Source of the DNA: an uncultured Paracoccaceae bacterium
GTDB lineage: Bacteria > Pseudomonadota > Alphaproteobacteria > Rhodobacterales > Rhodobacteraceae
Reading direction: 5' to 3'
Assembly: GCA_947487205.1 (NCBI GenBank)
Contig: CANKVU010000011.1
Span: forward strand, 78,493-142,492
Length of the DNA: 64,000 bases
Notes under the pieces: model-generated
What the model saw: the letters and a program-made list of their open reading frames with translations, nothing else
The model's database searches: none
Told to the model about the DNA's origin: nothing
Position numbers and translations under genes: made by a program
Shown: one piece after another, positions 26,213-34,800 of the stretch
Layout of the letters: every line of letters starts with the position of its first letter
How positions within the stretch are numbered: position 1 is the stretch's first letter

Positions 26213-26947
26213 GTGGATTTGATTGAACTTTCCGCTCTTGGACTAATGGCGGCATTGCTGGCCGGTGCCGTTTCCTTTCTGTCGCCCTGCGTGCTGCCGC
26301 TCGTGCCCGGCTACGTATCCTACGTTGCCGGACGTACGGTCACCGGCAGTGCAGCGCCTTCGAAGGGGCGGGCCGTCTGGCTCAGCTTCTGTTTCGTCCT
26401 TGGCTTCTCCACGATATTTATCGCGCTTGGGGCCTCTGCCACCGCGCTCGGTCAGGCGCTGCTGCAGTGGCGCTACGAACTCAACCTCGTCGGCGGCGCG
26501 ATCGTGATCCTGTTCGGTCTGTTCATGATCGGGGCAGCGCGCCTGTCGGCCATGGAGCGCGACCTGCGTTTTCATCTCGACCTGCCGGGCGGGCAACCGG
26601 TCGCCTCCTACGTGCTCGGACTCGCCTTCGGTTTCGGCTGGACACCGTGCATCGGGCCGATCCTCGGCGCCATCCTAACCGCCAGCGCGACAAGCGCGAC
26701 GATTGGCGAGGGCGTCGCATTGCTTGCCGTCTACTCGGCCGGCCTTGGGATCCCGTTTCTGGTCGTCGCGGGGTTCACCGACAGTATTGCCGGCAGGCTG
26801 CGCGGCATCGGTCGTTGGGGTCGCCGCCTGCATCAGGCTGCGGGCGGCGTCATGATCCTGATGGGCCTGGCGATGATGACCGGGCGGTTGAGCGCACTGG
26901 CCTACTGGCTGCTGGACACCTTCCCTGTCCTTGCGCGGATCGGGTGA
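26213..26947 (+). CDS. ccdA: CcdA/DsbD-type thiol electron transporter
   Basis: This is a 244-aa polytopic membrane protein of the usual CcdA length. The first reactive-cysteine motif is FLSPCVLPLVPGY near residues 23-35, and the second is GFGWTPCIGPILGAIL near 142-157. Together they carry electrons from cytoplasmic thioredoxin across the membrane. The start is uncertain: GTG at 26213 or TTG at 26219 fit the length and follow a GGAG. An open frame back to 26111 overlaps the TlpA gene but adds an atypical N-terminus. It feeds the two thioredoxins encoded just upstream. Confidence 0.88.
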   Translation: MDLIELSALGLMAALLAGAVSFLSPCVLPLVPGYVSYVAGRTVTGSAAPSKGRAVWLSFCFVLGFSTIFIALGASATALGQALLQWRYELNLVGGAIVILFGLFMIGAARLSAMERDLRFHLDLPGGQPVASYVLGLAFGFGWTPCIGPILGAILTASATSATIGEGVALLAVYSAGLGIPFLVVAGFTDSIAGRLRGIGRWGRRLHQAAGGVMILMGLAMMTGRLSALAYWLLDTFPVLARIG

Positions 26948-26951
26948 ACAG

Positions 26952-27566
26952 ATGCGACTGTACGAGAAACATATCCTCCCTCGGCTGACGCATCTGGCGA
27001 TGGGCCAGGATCAACTTCTTCCCTACCGGCGCCGCGCCGCCTCCGGGCTGCATGGACGTGTGCTGGAGATCGGGATCGGCTCGGGCCTGAACCTTGCGCT
27101 CTACCCCGAGGCCGTGCGTCAGATCATCGGTGTTGACCCGTCGCCCGAACTCCTCTCTCGGGCCGCGCAAACCTCCCATGGCCTGATGCCCGCGGCCGAG
27201 ATGATCGAGGGCGTGGCCGAAGCATTGCCGCTGGAGGATCGCAGCGTCGACTGCGTCGTCGCCACCTGGGCGCTCTGCAGCGTGTCGGAGCCGGAGAAGG
27301 CGCTCGCCGAGATCCGGCGCGTTCTCAAGCCGGACGGCATCTTCCGCTTCGTCGAGCATGGTTTGGCGCCGGAGCCCGGTGTCCGGCGCTGGCAGCGCTG
27401 GCTCACGCCCGTCGGGAAACACTGCGCCGGGAACTGTCACCTTGACCGTCCAACGGCCGGCTTGATCGAGACAAGCGGCTTCCGAATGGAGCGGCTCGAC
27501 ACCGGCTACGCGACAGGTCCGAAGCCCTTGGTTTTCATGTATGAGGGGCAAGCTCGCCTCTACTAA
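26952..27566 (+). CDS. SAM-dependent methyltransferase, class I
   Basis: This 204-aa protein has motif I VLEIGIGSGLNLALYP near residues 38-53 and motif II VDPSPELLSRAA. The UbiE-like region is ALPLEDRSVDCVVATWALCS, followed by ALAEIRRVLKPDGIFRFVEH. This is the Methyltransf_11 pattern; the substrate cannot be told. Related enzymes near metal genes have been proposed to methylate metalloids such as arsenic or selenium, but there is no specific Cys set here to claim that. It directly follows ccdA (4 bp gap). Confidence 0.85.
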   Translation: MRLYEKHILPRLTHLAMGQDQLLPYRRRAASGLHGRVLEIGIGSGLNLALYPEAVRQIIGVDPSPELLSRAAQTSHGLMPAAEMIEGVAEALPLEDRSVDCVVATWALCSVSEPEKALAEIRRVLKPDGIFRFVEHGLAPEPGVRRWQRWLTPVGKHCAGNCHLDRPTAGLIETSGFRMERLDTGYATGPKPLVFMYEGQARLY

Positions 27567-27678
27567 GGAAGCTTGGAAAAAGAACAACATCGGCTTTCGA
27601 TTCGTGGCGCAACACTAATGGCAAGGCAATCAATTCTCGCCTCGAACTTTGGCTGCAGGCTCCGCATTATGAGGTATT

Positions 27679-28338
27679 ATGAGTAGTCAGCAAGATAACC
27701 GGCAGGCCAATCTGACGCGCGGCATCCGCGTCGAGATCGCCAGCCTTGTCTACAACCTCATCGAGGTCGTCGTGTCCGTCACCGTGGGACTTCTAACCGG
27801 CAGCGCGGCGCTGGTGAGTTGGGGTCTCGACAGCACGGTCGAAGCCACCTCAGCCGGGACGCTGATCTGGCGCTTGAAGGGTGAGAAGGATGGTGGCGAC
27901 AAGCGCACGGTCCTGCATCGCAAGAAGATCGCGCTCTATGTGGTCGCCTGTGCTTTCTGGATTGTCGTCGCGGCGATCCTCTACGAGGCGGTGTCCGCTT
28001 TCATCTCGCAGGAGGCGCCGGGCTTCAATTGGTGGGGGATCGCGATCCTGTGTGCTTCGCTCTTGGTCAACCCGTTCCTCGCCTGGGGCAAGTATCGCTA
28101 TGGCAAACGGCTCGATGCGCCCGCCCTGAAGTACGATGCCAAGGACACCATGATCTGCCAGTATCAGACGATCGTGGTGTTGGCCGGGATCGGTCTAACG
28201 CAATGGATGGGCTGGTGGTGGGCCGATCCGGTCGCGGCGCTTCTGATCGTGCCCTACGTTGCGTGGGAAGCGTTCGAGGCCACCAAGGATGCGCGGTCGG
28301 TCGATCCGGACGAGGCCGAAGCTACTGCCGACGCGTGA
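27679..28338 (+). CDS. CDF-like cation transporter
   Basis: This 219-aa membrane protein resembles the cation diffusion facilitator fold. TM1-2 are in NLIEVVVSVTVGLLTGSAAL, followed by SWGLDSTVEATSAGTLIWRL, where the Asp is the likely metal ligand. Later come KYDAKDTMICQYQTIVVLAG and a final pair of TMs. It lacks the cytoplasmic C-terminal domain of standard CDF exporters (about 300 aa). Substrate is unknown; Zn, Cd, Co or Fe are all possible. It converges on the P450 gene with a 17-bp overlap of 3' ends. Confidence 0.75.
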   Translation: MSSQQDNRQANLTRGIRVEIASLVYNLIEVVVSVTVGLLTGSAALVSWGLDSTVEATSAGTLIWRLKGEKDGGDKRTVLHRKKIALYVVACAFWIVVAAILYEAVSAFISQEAPGFNWWGIAILCASLLVNPFLAWGKYRYGKRLDAPALKYDAKDTMICQYQTIVVLAGIGLTQWMGWWWADPVAALLIVPYVAWEAFEATKDARSVDPDEAEATADA

Positions 28339-29569
28339 CGTTGCGCATGATGAACCGGGATTTAGGCATGGGCGGCAGTTCTCCGGTTTCAAGCTCTAGA
28401 TCCTGCTCCGGCACATCGTAGTCGATGGCGTTCGCGAAAAAGTCGCAAAACGCCTTCATCTGGCTGATCGCGATCCACTCCCCCGGACAACGGTGGTTTC
28501 TGTGGTGATCGCCACCGCCCTGCGGAATGAAGTCATAGGGGGTGTCTTCCCGATCCTGAAACCGCTCGGGCCGGAACTCTTGCGGCGCGTCCCACGAACG
28601 AGCGTCGGTATTTGTGCCGTAGAGGTCGAGCAGAACCCTGTACCCTTCGGGAAAACAATATCCGCGCCACTCGAAATCGCTCTTCACCCGGGCCGCGACC
28701 GCGGGAAAGAACGGATACAGACGGCGGACCTCTTGCACGAAAGGTTCGAGCTGTCCCTCGTCCTCCTTCAGCTTTGGCCGCCACTCGGGATGCCGATGCA
28801 GGGCATGCGCCGCCTGAGCGATGAACGCAGAGACCGCGACGATCGGGCGTACTACGTTCAGAAGCTCTACGGCGGCAACCTTGGAGGTCAGCAGCTCCCC
28901 ATTCAGATCGCGCCACGTCGCGACGACATGGGCGGCGCTTTCCTGTCCTGTCTGAAGGCTTCCGTCGCGCACCCGTTCAATAATCCCGGCCGCCCAACGC
29001 TCTGCGCGATGCCGTGCCAGACGCGAACCCCAGTGCTTCCAGCCGACCGCCCCGGCGTCCTGGAAGAGCGCCGTCATCTGCGCCGTCCGCGTCTGGACCT
29101 CCACTTCGGGAAGCGGCACGCCCGACCAGGCGCAGGCGGCTCTGGTGAGGATTTCGCGCACTTCGTCGTAGAGAACGACCTTCTCCGCCACTTGCCAGTC
29201 CCGTGCGTAGCGGTCCAACAAATCCCGCGTCTTGTTTTCGAGAGCTTCGATCCGCTCTGACGCCATGAGCGACATGAACATCCGCTTCCGATGACGGTGG
29301 GCCTCGCCATCGAGCCCCTGGATGCCCTTTTCGCCGAGCAGGGTTTTCTGGATGCGCTTCGGCATCGAGCCTGCGCGCACGAGCCCATCCTCGGAATAGA
29401 AGACCTCCGCTGCTGCGGCACCGGTCATGCAGATCGTCTTCTGCAAGAGGATGCGGGTCTCGAACAGGTCGCCCTTAAGATCGCGGCATGTGTCCGGAAT
29501 GAACCCATATGGGTTGCGCAGCAGGGCAAGCGTGCTGTCGATGCCCTTTGCGGATGGAAGACTGGACAT
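28322..29569 (-). CDS. CYP152-type fatty-acid peroxygenase (P450)
   Basis: This 415-aa cytochrome P450 has the heme Cys at 361 in FIPQGGGDHHRNHRCPGEWI, the hallmark of CYP152 peroxygenases (P450-BSbeta, SPalpha, OleT relatives). The paired Arg241-Pro242 in NVVRPIVAV replaces the usual acid-alcohol pair and should anchor the fatty-acid carboxylate. ExxR is EVRR near 280-283. These enzymes use hydrogen peroxide to hydroxylate or decarboxylate fatty acids and need no redox partner. The gene starts 3 bp after lspA in an operon with a metal exporter, an unusual setting. A membrane-lipid or peroxide-detoxifying role is inference. Confidence 0.92.
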   Translation of the reverse strand: MSSLPSAKGIDSTLALLRNPYGFIPDTCRDLKGDLFETRILLQKTICMTGAAAAEVFYSEDGLVRAGSMPKRIQKTLLGEKGIQGLDGEAHRHRKRMFMSLMASERIEALENKTRDLLDRYARDWQVAEKVVLYDEVREILTRAACAWSGVPLPEVEVQTRTAQMTALFQDAGAVGWKHWGSRLARHRAERWAAGIIERVRDGSLQTGQESAAHVVATWRDLNGELLTSKVAAVELLNVVRPIVAVSAFIAQAAHALHRHPEWRPKLKEDEGQLEPFVQEVRRLYPFFPAVAARVKSDFEWRGYCFPEGYRVLLDLYGTNTDARSWDAPQEFRPERFQDREDTPYDFIPQGGGDHHRNHRCPGEWIAISQMKAFCDFFANAIDYDVPEQDLELETGELPPMPKSRFIMRNVTRRQ

Positions 29570-29572
29570 CGA

Positions 29573-30073
29573 TTATTTCCCTGTAACGCTTTCTTTGCGC
29601 TGGTTACGTTCGGGCTTGTTCTGCGCCGAGCGGAAGCTGTCCCAGAACAGCAGGGCCGCACCGCAGAAAATCGCCACATCCGCAAGATTGAAGGACGGCC
29701 AGTGGTATGATCCGTAATGGAAATCCAGAAAGTCTGGGACGGCCTGATAACGCAGCCGGTCGAGGACATTGCCGAGTGCGCCGCCGATGATCAGACCGAG
29801 AGCGGCAGCCGTCAGCCTGTCCGGCGCGCGCCACAACCAGATCAGCAGCCATAACACGATCACGCCAGCAAGCGCGATGAGACCCCACCAAGGCACGATC
29901 CAGCCCAGCATACCGAAGCTGACGCCATCGTTCAGAACCCGCACGAGATTGAGAAAGGGTAGAACCTCGACGCCGCCCTCAAGCGCAGGTGTGTTCAGGG
30001 CAAGCGCCTTGGTGCCCTGATCGAGACCGAACGCCGAGATGGCGCAAACTCCGCCTAGAACGCGGCTGTTCAT
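29573..30073 (-). CDS. lspA: Signal peptidase II (lipoprotein)
   Basis: This 166-aa, four-span inner-membrane aspartic protease has both catalytic Asp motifs: GGALGNVLDRLRY near 115 and FNLADVAIF near 140. It cleaves prolipoprotein signal peptides at the lipidated Cys. A plasmid copy in a metal operon recalls PbrC of the lead-resistance operon, which is also an LspA-type protein. The ATG at 30073 overlaps the transporter stop by 4 bp. The long upstream extension is not coding. Confidence 0.92.
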   Translation of the reverse strand: MNSRVLGGVCAISAFGLDQGTKALALNTPALEGGVEVLPFLNLVRVLNDGVSFGMLGWIVPWWGLIALAGVIVLWLLIWLWRAPDRLTAAALGLIIGGALGNVLDRLRYQAVPDFLDFHYGSYHWPSFNLADVAIFCGAALLFWDSFRSAQNKPERNQRKESVTGK

Positions 30074-30924
30074 GCCGCTGCCTTCAGATCGACCCGCGCG
30101 TCGCGGATGATCGCCCAGGACGAATGCAGGAACAATCCGGCGATACCGAAGGCGACGATGAGGTCGGGCCAAGCACTACCCAGCCACGCCACGAGACCGG
30201 CGGCAACGACAACCGCCGCATTGCCGATAGCGTCGTTGCGCGAGAATAGCCAGACGGCCCGCATGTTCGCGTCGCCCTTGCGGAACCGCAGCAGCGGCAG
30301 AACGGAGATGACGTTGACGACAAGGGCGATCATGCCAAGCAGGCCCATTAGACCTGCATCCGGCGTCGTCCGTTCGAAGACTCGCACGATGGTCGTGCCG
30401 AGGACGCCAAGGCCGAGCAGGCCGAGGAAGATGCCCTGGATCAAGGCCGACCGTGCCCGCCAGGCGAGGCTCCAGCCGATGGCCAGCAGGCCAAGGAAGG
30501 TGATCGCGCCGTCGCCGATGAAATCGAGCGCATCGGCCTTCACGGCCTGTGACCCGGCGATGAACCCGCCGATCATTTCAACGACACCGTAACCCACGTT
30601 CAGGATCACGACGATCCAGAGCGCGCGTCGGTAGGCCGGGTCCTGATGGGCGGGATTCGGCGGAATGTCTCCATCGCCTTCGATCCGGTCGAAGCCGTAG
30701 CCGGTCACCGCAACGGCCTTTTCGATGTCGGGCAGGCGCGCTTCGGGGGCGCTCAGTGTCATGATGTGCGTCGCCGCCGACACCTTCACATCGTCAGCCG
30801 CGACTCCGGCCGACTGCGCCGCCCGCTCGATCTGCGCGGCATCCTTCGCGCAGTCCATACCGGAAACCCGGTAACGGACGGGCGGAACATCTGCCGTCGA
30901 TCCGGCCCTTTCGGTGTTGGCCAT
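30070..30924 (-). CDS. CDF cation exporter with N-terminal HMA domain
   Basis: This is a 284-aa protein. Residues 15-80 form a heavy-metal-associated domain with the Cys in YRVSGMDCAKDAAQIE (a GMDC motif, only one Cys instead of CxxC). A six-span CDF domain follows (GYGVVEMIGGFIAGSQAVKA, DALDFIGDGAITFLG, and later NDAIGNAAVVVAAGL). The paired Asp/His-type metal-site residues are D in DALDFIGD and NDAIGN. Cd, Zn or Pb export is likely. The gene is divergent from an ArsR regulator 56 bp away, which probably represses it. Confidence 0.9.
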   Translation of the reverse strand: MANTERAGSTADVPPVRYRVSGMDCAKDAAQIERAAQSAGVAADDVKVSAATHIMTLSAPEARLPDIEKAVAVTGYGFDRIEGDGDIPPNPAHQDPAYRRALWIVVILNVGYGVVEMIGGFIAGSQAVKADALDFIGDGAITFLGLLAIGWSLAWRARSALIQGIFLGLLGLGVLGTTIVRVFERTTPDAGLMGLLGMIALVVNVISVLPLLRFRKGDANMRAVWLFSRNDAIGNAAVVVAAGLVAWLGSAWPDLIVAFGIAGLFLHSSWAIIRDARVDLKAAA

Positions 30925-30980
30925 GGTCGCGCTATTCCTGCTAGAATGAATTGAAGAACAACGTATCAGCGAGGAGTGAT

Positions 30981-31325
30981 ATGGCCCAAATCGTCGATGA
31001 CCGCAAGAGCGCGACCATCGAGCGACGGGCGAAGCTGTTCCGCGGCTTCGCGGACCCGAGCCGCCTGGCCATCCTCGGTGCACTTTGCAACGAGCCATTG
31101 GCCGTTCACGAGATCGTCGAGCGGACCGAACTATCGCAACCCAACGTCTCCAACCATCTGAGGTGCCTGCTGGACTGCGGGCTTGTCGCCAGCGACCGCG
31201 AAGGGCGCTTCATCCGCTACCGTATCAGCAACCCGCGCATCACGGTCCTTCTGAACGATGTGGACGCACTTCTCGACGTGGTCGCAAAGGGTGTTGAGGC
31301 GTGTGACAATTATCGTGAGGCGTGA
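30981..31325 (+). CDS. ArsR/SmtB-family metal-sensing repressor
   Basis: This is a 114-aa winged-helix repressor. The HTH is HEIVERTELSQPNVSNHLRC near 40-60, with Cys at the recognition-helix end (RCLLDCGLVA) and another Cys near the C-terminus (GVEACDNYREA). The cysteines suggest thiol metal sensing, as in CmtR/CadC. The ATG at 30981 has GGAG four bases upstream. It faces the HMA-CDF exporter, and the short shared promoter (30925-30980) should hold its operator. No perfect inverted repeat stands out there. Confidence 0.9.
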   Translation: MAQIVDDRKSATIERRAKLFRGFADPSRLAILGALCNEPLAVHEIVERTELSQPNVSNHLRCLLDCGLVASDREGRFIRYRISNPRITVLLNDVDALLDVVAKGVEACDNYREA

Positions 31326-31510
31326 GTCAGAACGGACGGCCGGTCGACTCGGCGCAGATCGGTTGGAAAGATGTTGTCCGTGTGCAGGGTCCGACCGAAA
31401 TCCTGCTGAGGTTCGACAAGCTGGCTTCGGAAGAGACACCATTCATGTATCACTGCCACATCCTCGAACACGAGGATGCGGGCATGATGGGGCAGTTTAC
31501 GGTCACATAA
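31322..31510 (+). pseudogene. Multicopper oxidase C-terminal scar
   Basis: Sixty-two codons, read from a GTG that overlaps the arsR stop, encode only the end of a CueO/CopA-type multicopper oxidase. SQNGRPVDSAQIGWKDVVRV is followed by the type 1/type 3 copper motif MYHCHILEHEDAGMMGQF. Everything upstream is missing and is replaced by arsR. A deletion or recombination junction therefore lies exactly at the 3' end of arsR. It differs from the intact oxidase at 45.7-47.2 kb. Confidence 0.88.
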
Positions 31511-31756
31511 CAGGACCCCACCCGCTCGACACCGGGCGTCGTCAAGAGCTTACGTCTTCTTGCGGCGTTCTATCAGGTGCCGGTGTCGCCTTGTTGAAAC
31601 GCATTACGGAGTATGTCTAGACCCGAACGGAGAACACCTCGCTAAGCTGCGGGTCCGCCGAAGCGGCCGTCCAGTCGCTCGGCAGCATTCGTCAAAAAGG
31701 GCTCTGTGCCGCCTATCACCGCGGCGAGGACGAACGGCAGTTCTAGCTTCAACGCC
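31511..31756 (-). other. Possible gene fragment
   Basis: The minus strand from about 31755 to 31635 reads LKLELPFVLAAVIGGTEPFL and then TNAAERLDGRFGGPAA before a stop. It looks like the C-terminus of an unknown soluble protein without its upstream part. I cannot name it. The remainder shows nothing. Confidence 0.3.
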
Positions 31757-31802
31757 GCCTGACCGGACCCCCGATAGTCGGAGATCTCCGGTCCGGTCAG
31801 GC
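31757..31802. repeat. Nested inverted repeat
   Basis: Perfect 12-bp arms (GCCTGACCGGAC and GTCCGGTCAGGC) enclose a 22-bp spacer that itself contains the palindrome CGGAGATCTCCG. It lies 72 bp past the stop of the helicase gene and marks the junction between the metal island and plasmid genes. It has no T-run, so it is not a standard terminator. Confidence 0.65.
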
Positions 31803-31873
31803 TCATCGCGAAATTTCAGGCCTTGCGGTTCAAGACTGATGCTCTCTCCTTTCCCGCACCGAGGTCTGCGACC

Positions 31874-34800
31874 TCACGCGGCGTCCGTGGCCGCGCGCCC
31901 GGCCCGAACCCGCTCGATGACCGCGCTGGCCTCCGCGCCCGTGGGCACGAAGACGCGGAGCTGGTGGGCGATGATCTCGGTGAAGCAGCCGGCGGCCTTC
32001 AGGCTCGGCAGCGCGTCGGGGGCGACCCCTTCCAGTTCCAGCCGCCTTGCCCCGGCGACGCGGCGGGCGCGGAGCGTCAGCCCTCGGCCGAGATCGGCGC
32101 TGCCCTCCCCGGAGAGGACCGTCGCCACCAGCTCGTCCGCCGTCTCCGGGGCGGCGCCACTGAAGCGGCCCTTCAGGACGAGGGCCTGGCCGGTGGTGAT
32201 CGCCCGGCCGATGAGCGACCCGCGCCCCTCCGGCTCGACCCGCCAGATGCGCTCGTTGTCCGAGGGAATGGATTTCCAGATCGGCAGGAGAAGCCCGGTC
32301 AGCAGGACGAGGGTCTCGACCTCGACCTTGGGCAGGGCCTCGGACTCCGCATCCCAGAGCGTGATGAACTCTGCCTTGTCGACGGGCTCCCACCGGGAGG
32401 CCGCGAACGCGTCCTCGGTCAGGGAACTGCGCCCCGTGGGACGGCGCAGGTCGCGCATCTCGGTGAACACGTCATCATCATACACTTGGAAGGCGCGCTT
32501 GGAGATAAGAGCCACCTTGCCCGAGGCCGCGTTCCGCATCGGGCGCAGGCGATACCCGTAGCCCTCCAGGACGTCCGCACCGGACGGGATATGCAGCTCC
32601 GTTTCCGTTTCCAGCGTGACGGTGCGCGTGACCGACCCGCTGCGCGGGCAGGTCCAGATCTCCTCCTCGCCCGTGACGTGGATCCGGTCGGCGCGCAGCG
32701 TCTCGATCCCGACATCGAGCGTGCCTGCCGCGTGTGCCAACTCGGTCTGCGCCTCGATCCGGGCGGTGAAGGCGGAGAAGAGCGCGTTCTGCATCTCGAT
32801 GGGGAGGGCGAGAAGCCGGTTCAGGTAGCGCTGGATCGGCGGCAGCTCCTCGAGGAGCACGTCGTCGCCGCCCGTGAGGGGCAGGGCGGTCCAGTCGAGG
32901 AAGGTCTCGTAATCCATCGCCTCGCAAGCGTCAGAGGCCAGTTCCTTGTAATGCGCGACCAGCGCCCGGCGCGCGATGGGGGACTCCAGGTTGTCCGAGG
33001 CGCGGAACATGTTCTGGCTGCCGGTCTGGCGCTGGCCGCGCGTCAGCGCGCCGAGCGTGTCGAGGCGCCGCGCGATGGTGGAGGTGAACCGCTTCTCGCC
33101 GTGCACGTCGGTCGTCACGACCCGGAAGAAGGGCGGCTCGACCTGGTTCGAGCGATGCGTCCGCCCGAGGCCCTGGATGGCCGCGTCCGCGCGCCAGCCG
33201 GGCTCGACGAGGTAGTGCCGGCGCCGCGCCTGGTTCGCGACGCTGCGGGCGGCGTGGTAGGAGCGACCCGTGCCGCCCGCGTCGGAGAAGACGAGGATCG
33301 GCTTGGCCCCCGACATGAAGGCGGCGCTCTCGGCCGAGTTGGCCGATCCCGGCCGCGGCGCGATCTTGATCGTGCCGGAGGCGGTGCGAACCGGGCGCTT
33401 GGACCGGCCCGTCACCTCCGCGATCCGCTCCTCCCCGAAATGCCAGACAAGCTGGTCGAGGACGGACGGGATCGGCGCGATGGTGTAGAGCTCCATCAGC
33501 GCCGCCTCGCGCAGCTCCACCGCCTCGCGGGAGATCACCCGGTTGCCGCCTTCGTCGAGAAGCGGCTGGCTGACGATCTGGCCCTCGATCTCGACGAGCT
33601 GTTGCGCCTCGACGGGGAAGGCGGTCTCCAGCCAGTGCACCACCGCCTCCTTGGGCGTCAGGTGTGCCTCGGTGAGGTCGTCACCCGCTTCCAACCCCTC
33701 GATGGCGCGGTCGAGATGGCTCTCGCCGGTGGAGACGATCTGGATGACCGGCGCCCAGCCCGCCGCGATGTCGGCCTCGACCGCGGCGATCAGGCTCCGG
33801 GCCTTGAAGCCGTTCAGGACGTGGGAGAAGAAGCGCTGCTTCATGCTCTCGAAGCGTGACAGGGCGGAGGCCTTCGCCGCCGAGGCCGTGCGCCCGTCGG
33901 GATCCTCGATGCTGGTCGCCTCCAGCGCCTTGCGCAGGTTGGCATGGATGACTTTGAACGCGCGGGCGAAGGCGTCGTAAACGCTCCGCTCCGCCTCGGA
34001 GAGCCTGTGGTCGAGGATGTCGTACTCGACGCCCTGGAAGCTCAGGGACCGGGCGAGGTAGAGGCCGAGGGCCTTCAGGTCCCGGGCGACCACCTCCATC
34101 GCCGCGACGCCGCCCGCCTCCATGGCCGACACGAAGTCCTCGCGCCCGGCGAAGGGATAGTCCTCGCCCGGCCCCCAGAGACCGAGGCGGGTCGCATAGG
34201 CGAGATTGGCGACATTGGTGGCCCCCGTCGCCGAGACGTAGAGCACGCGGGCGCGGGGCAGGGCATGTTGCAGCCGGAGCCCGGCGATGCCCTGCTGCGA
34301 GGGCGCGGCGCCGCGGCCCTCTTTCGATCCGGCGGCGTTCTGCATGGCGTGGGACTCGTCGAAGATCACGGCGCCGTCGAACCCCTTGCCGGCCCAGTCC
34401 ACGAGCTGCTGGAGCCGGGTGGTCCCGCCCTTCCCCGTGGCCCGCAGCGTGGCGTAGGTCACGAAGAGGATGCCGCGGGAGAGCGTGATCGGCGCGTCGG
34501 GTTTCCACTTGTCGATCGACTGGATGTCGGTGGGCGCCCCGCCGAGATCGGTCCAGTCGCGGATCGCGTCCTCGATCAGCGTCTTGGACTTGGAAATCCA
34601 CACCGCCCTGGTGCGACCGCAAAGCCAGTTCGACAGGATCACGGACGCCCCCTGGCGACCTTTCCCGACACCGGTCCCGTCGCCGATGAAGAATCCCTGC
34701 CGGAAGGCGACGCCCTCGTCCGGGGCCAGCTCGGTCTCGGTCCAGTCCTCCTTGACCGCGAAGCGCCCTGGAAGGTCGCGGGAATGGGCCTCCTCGGCCA

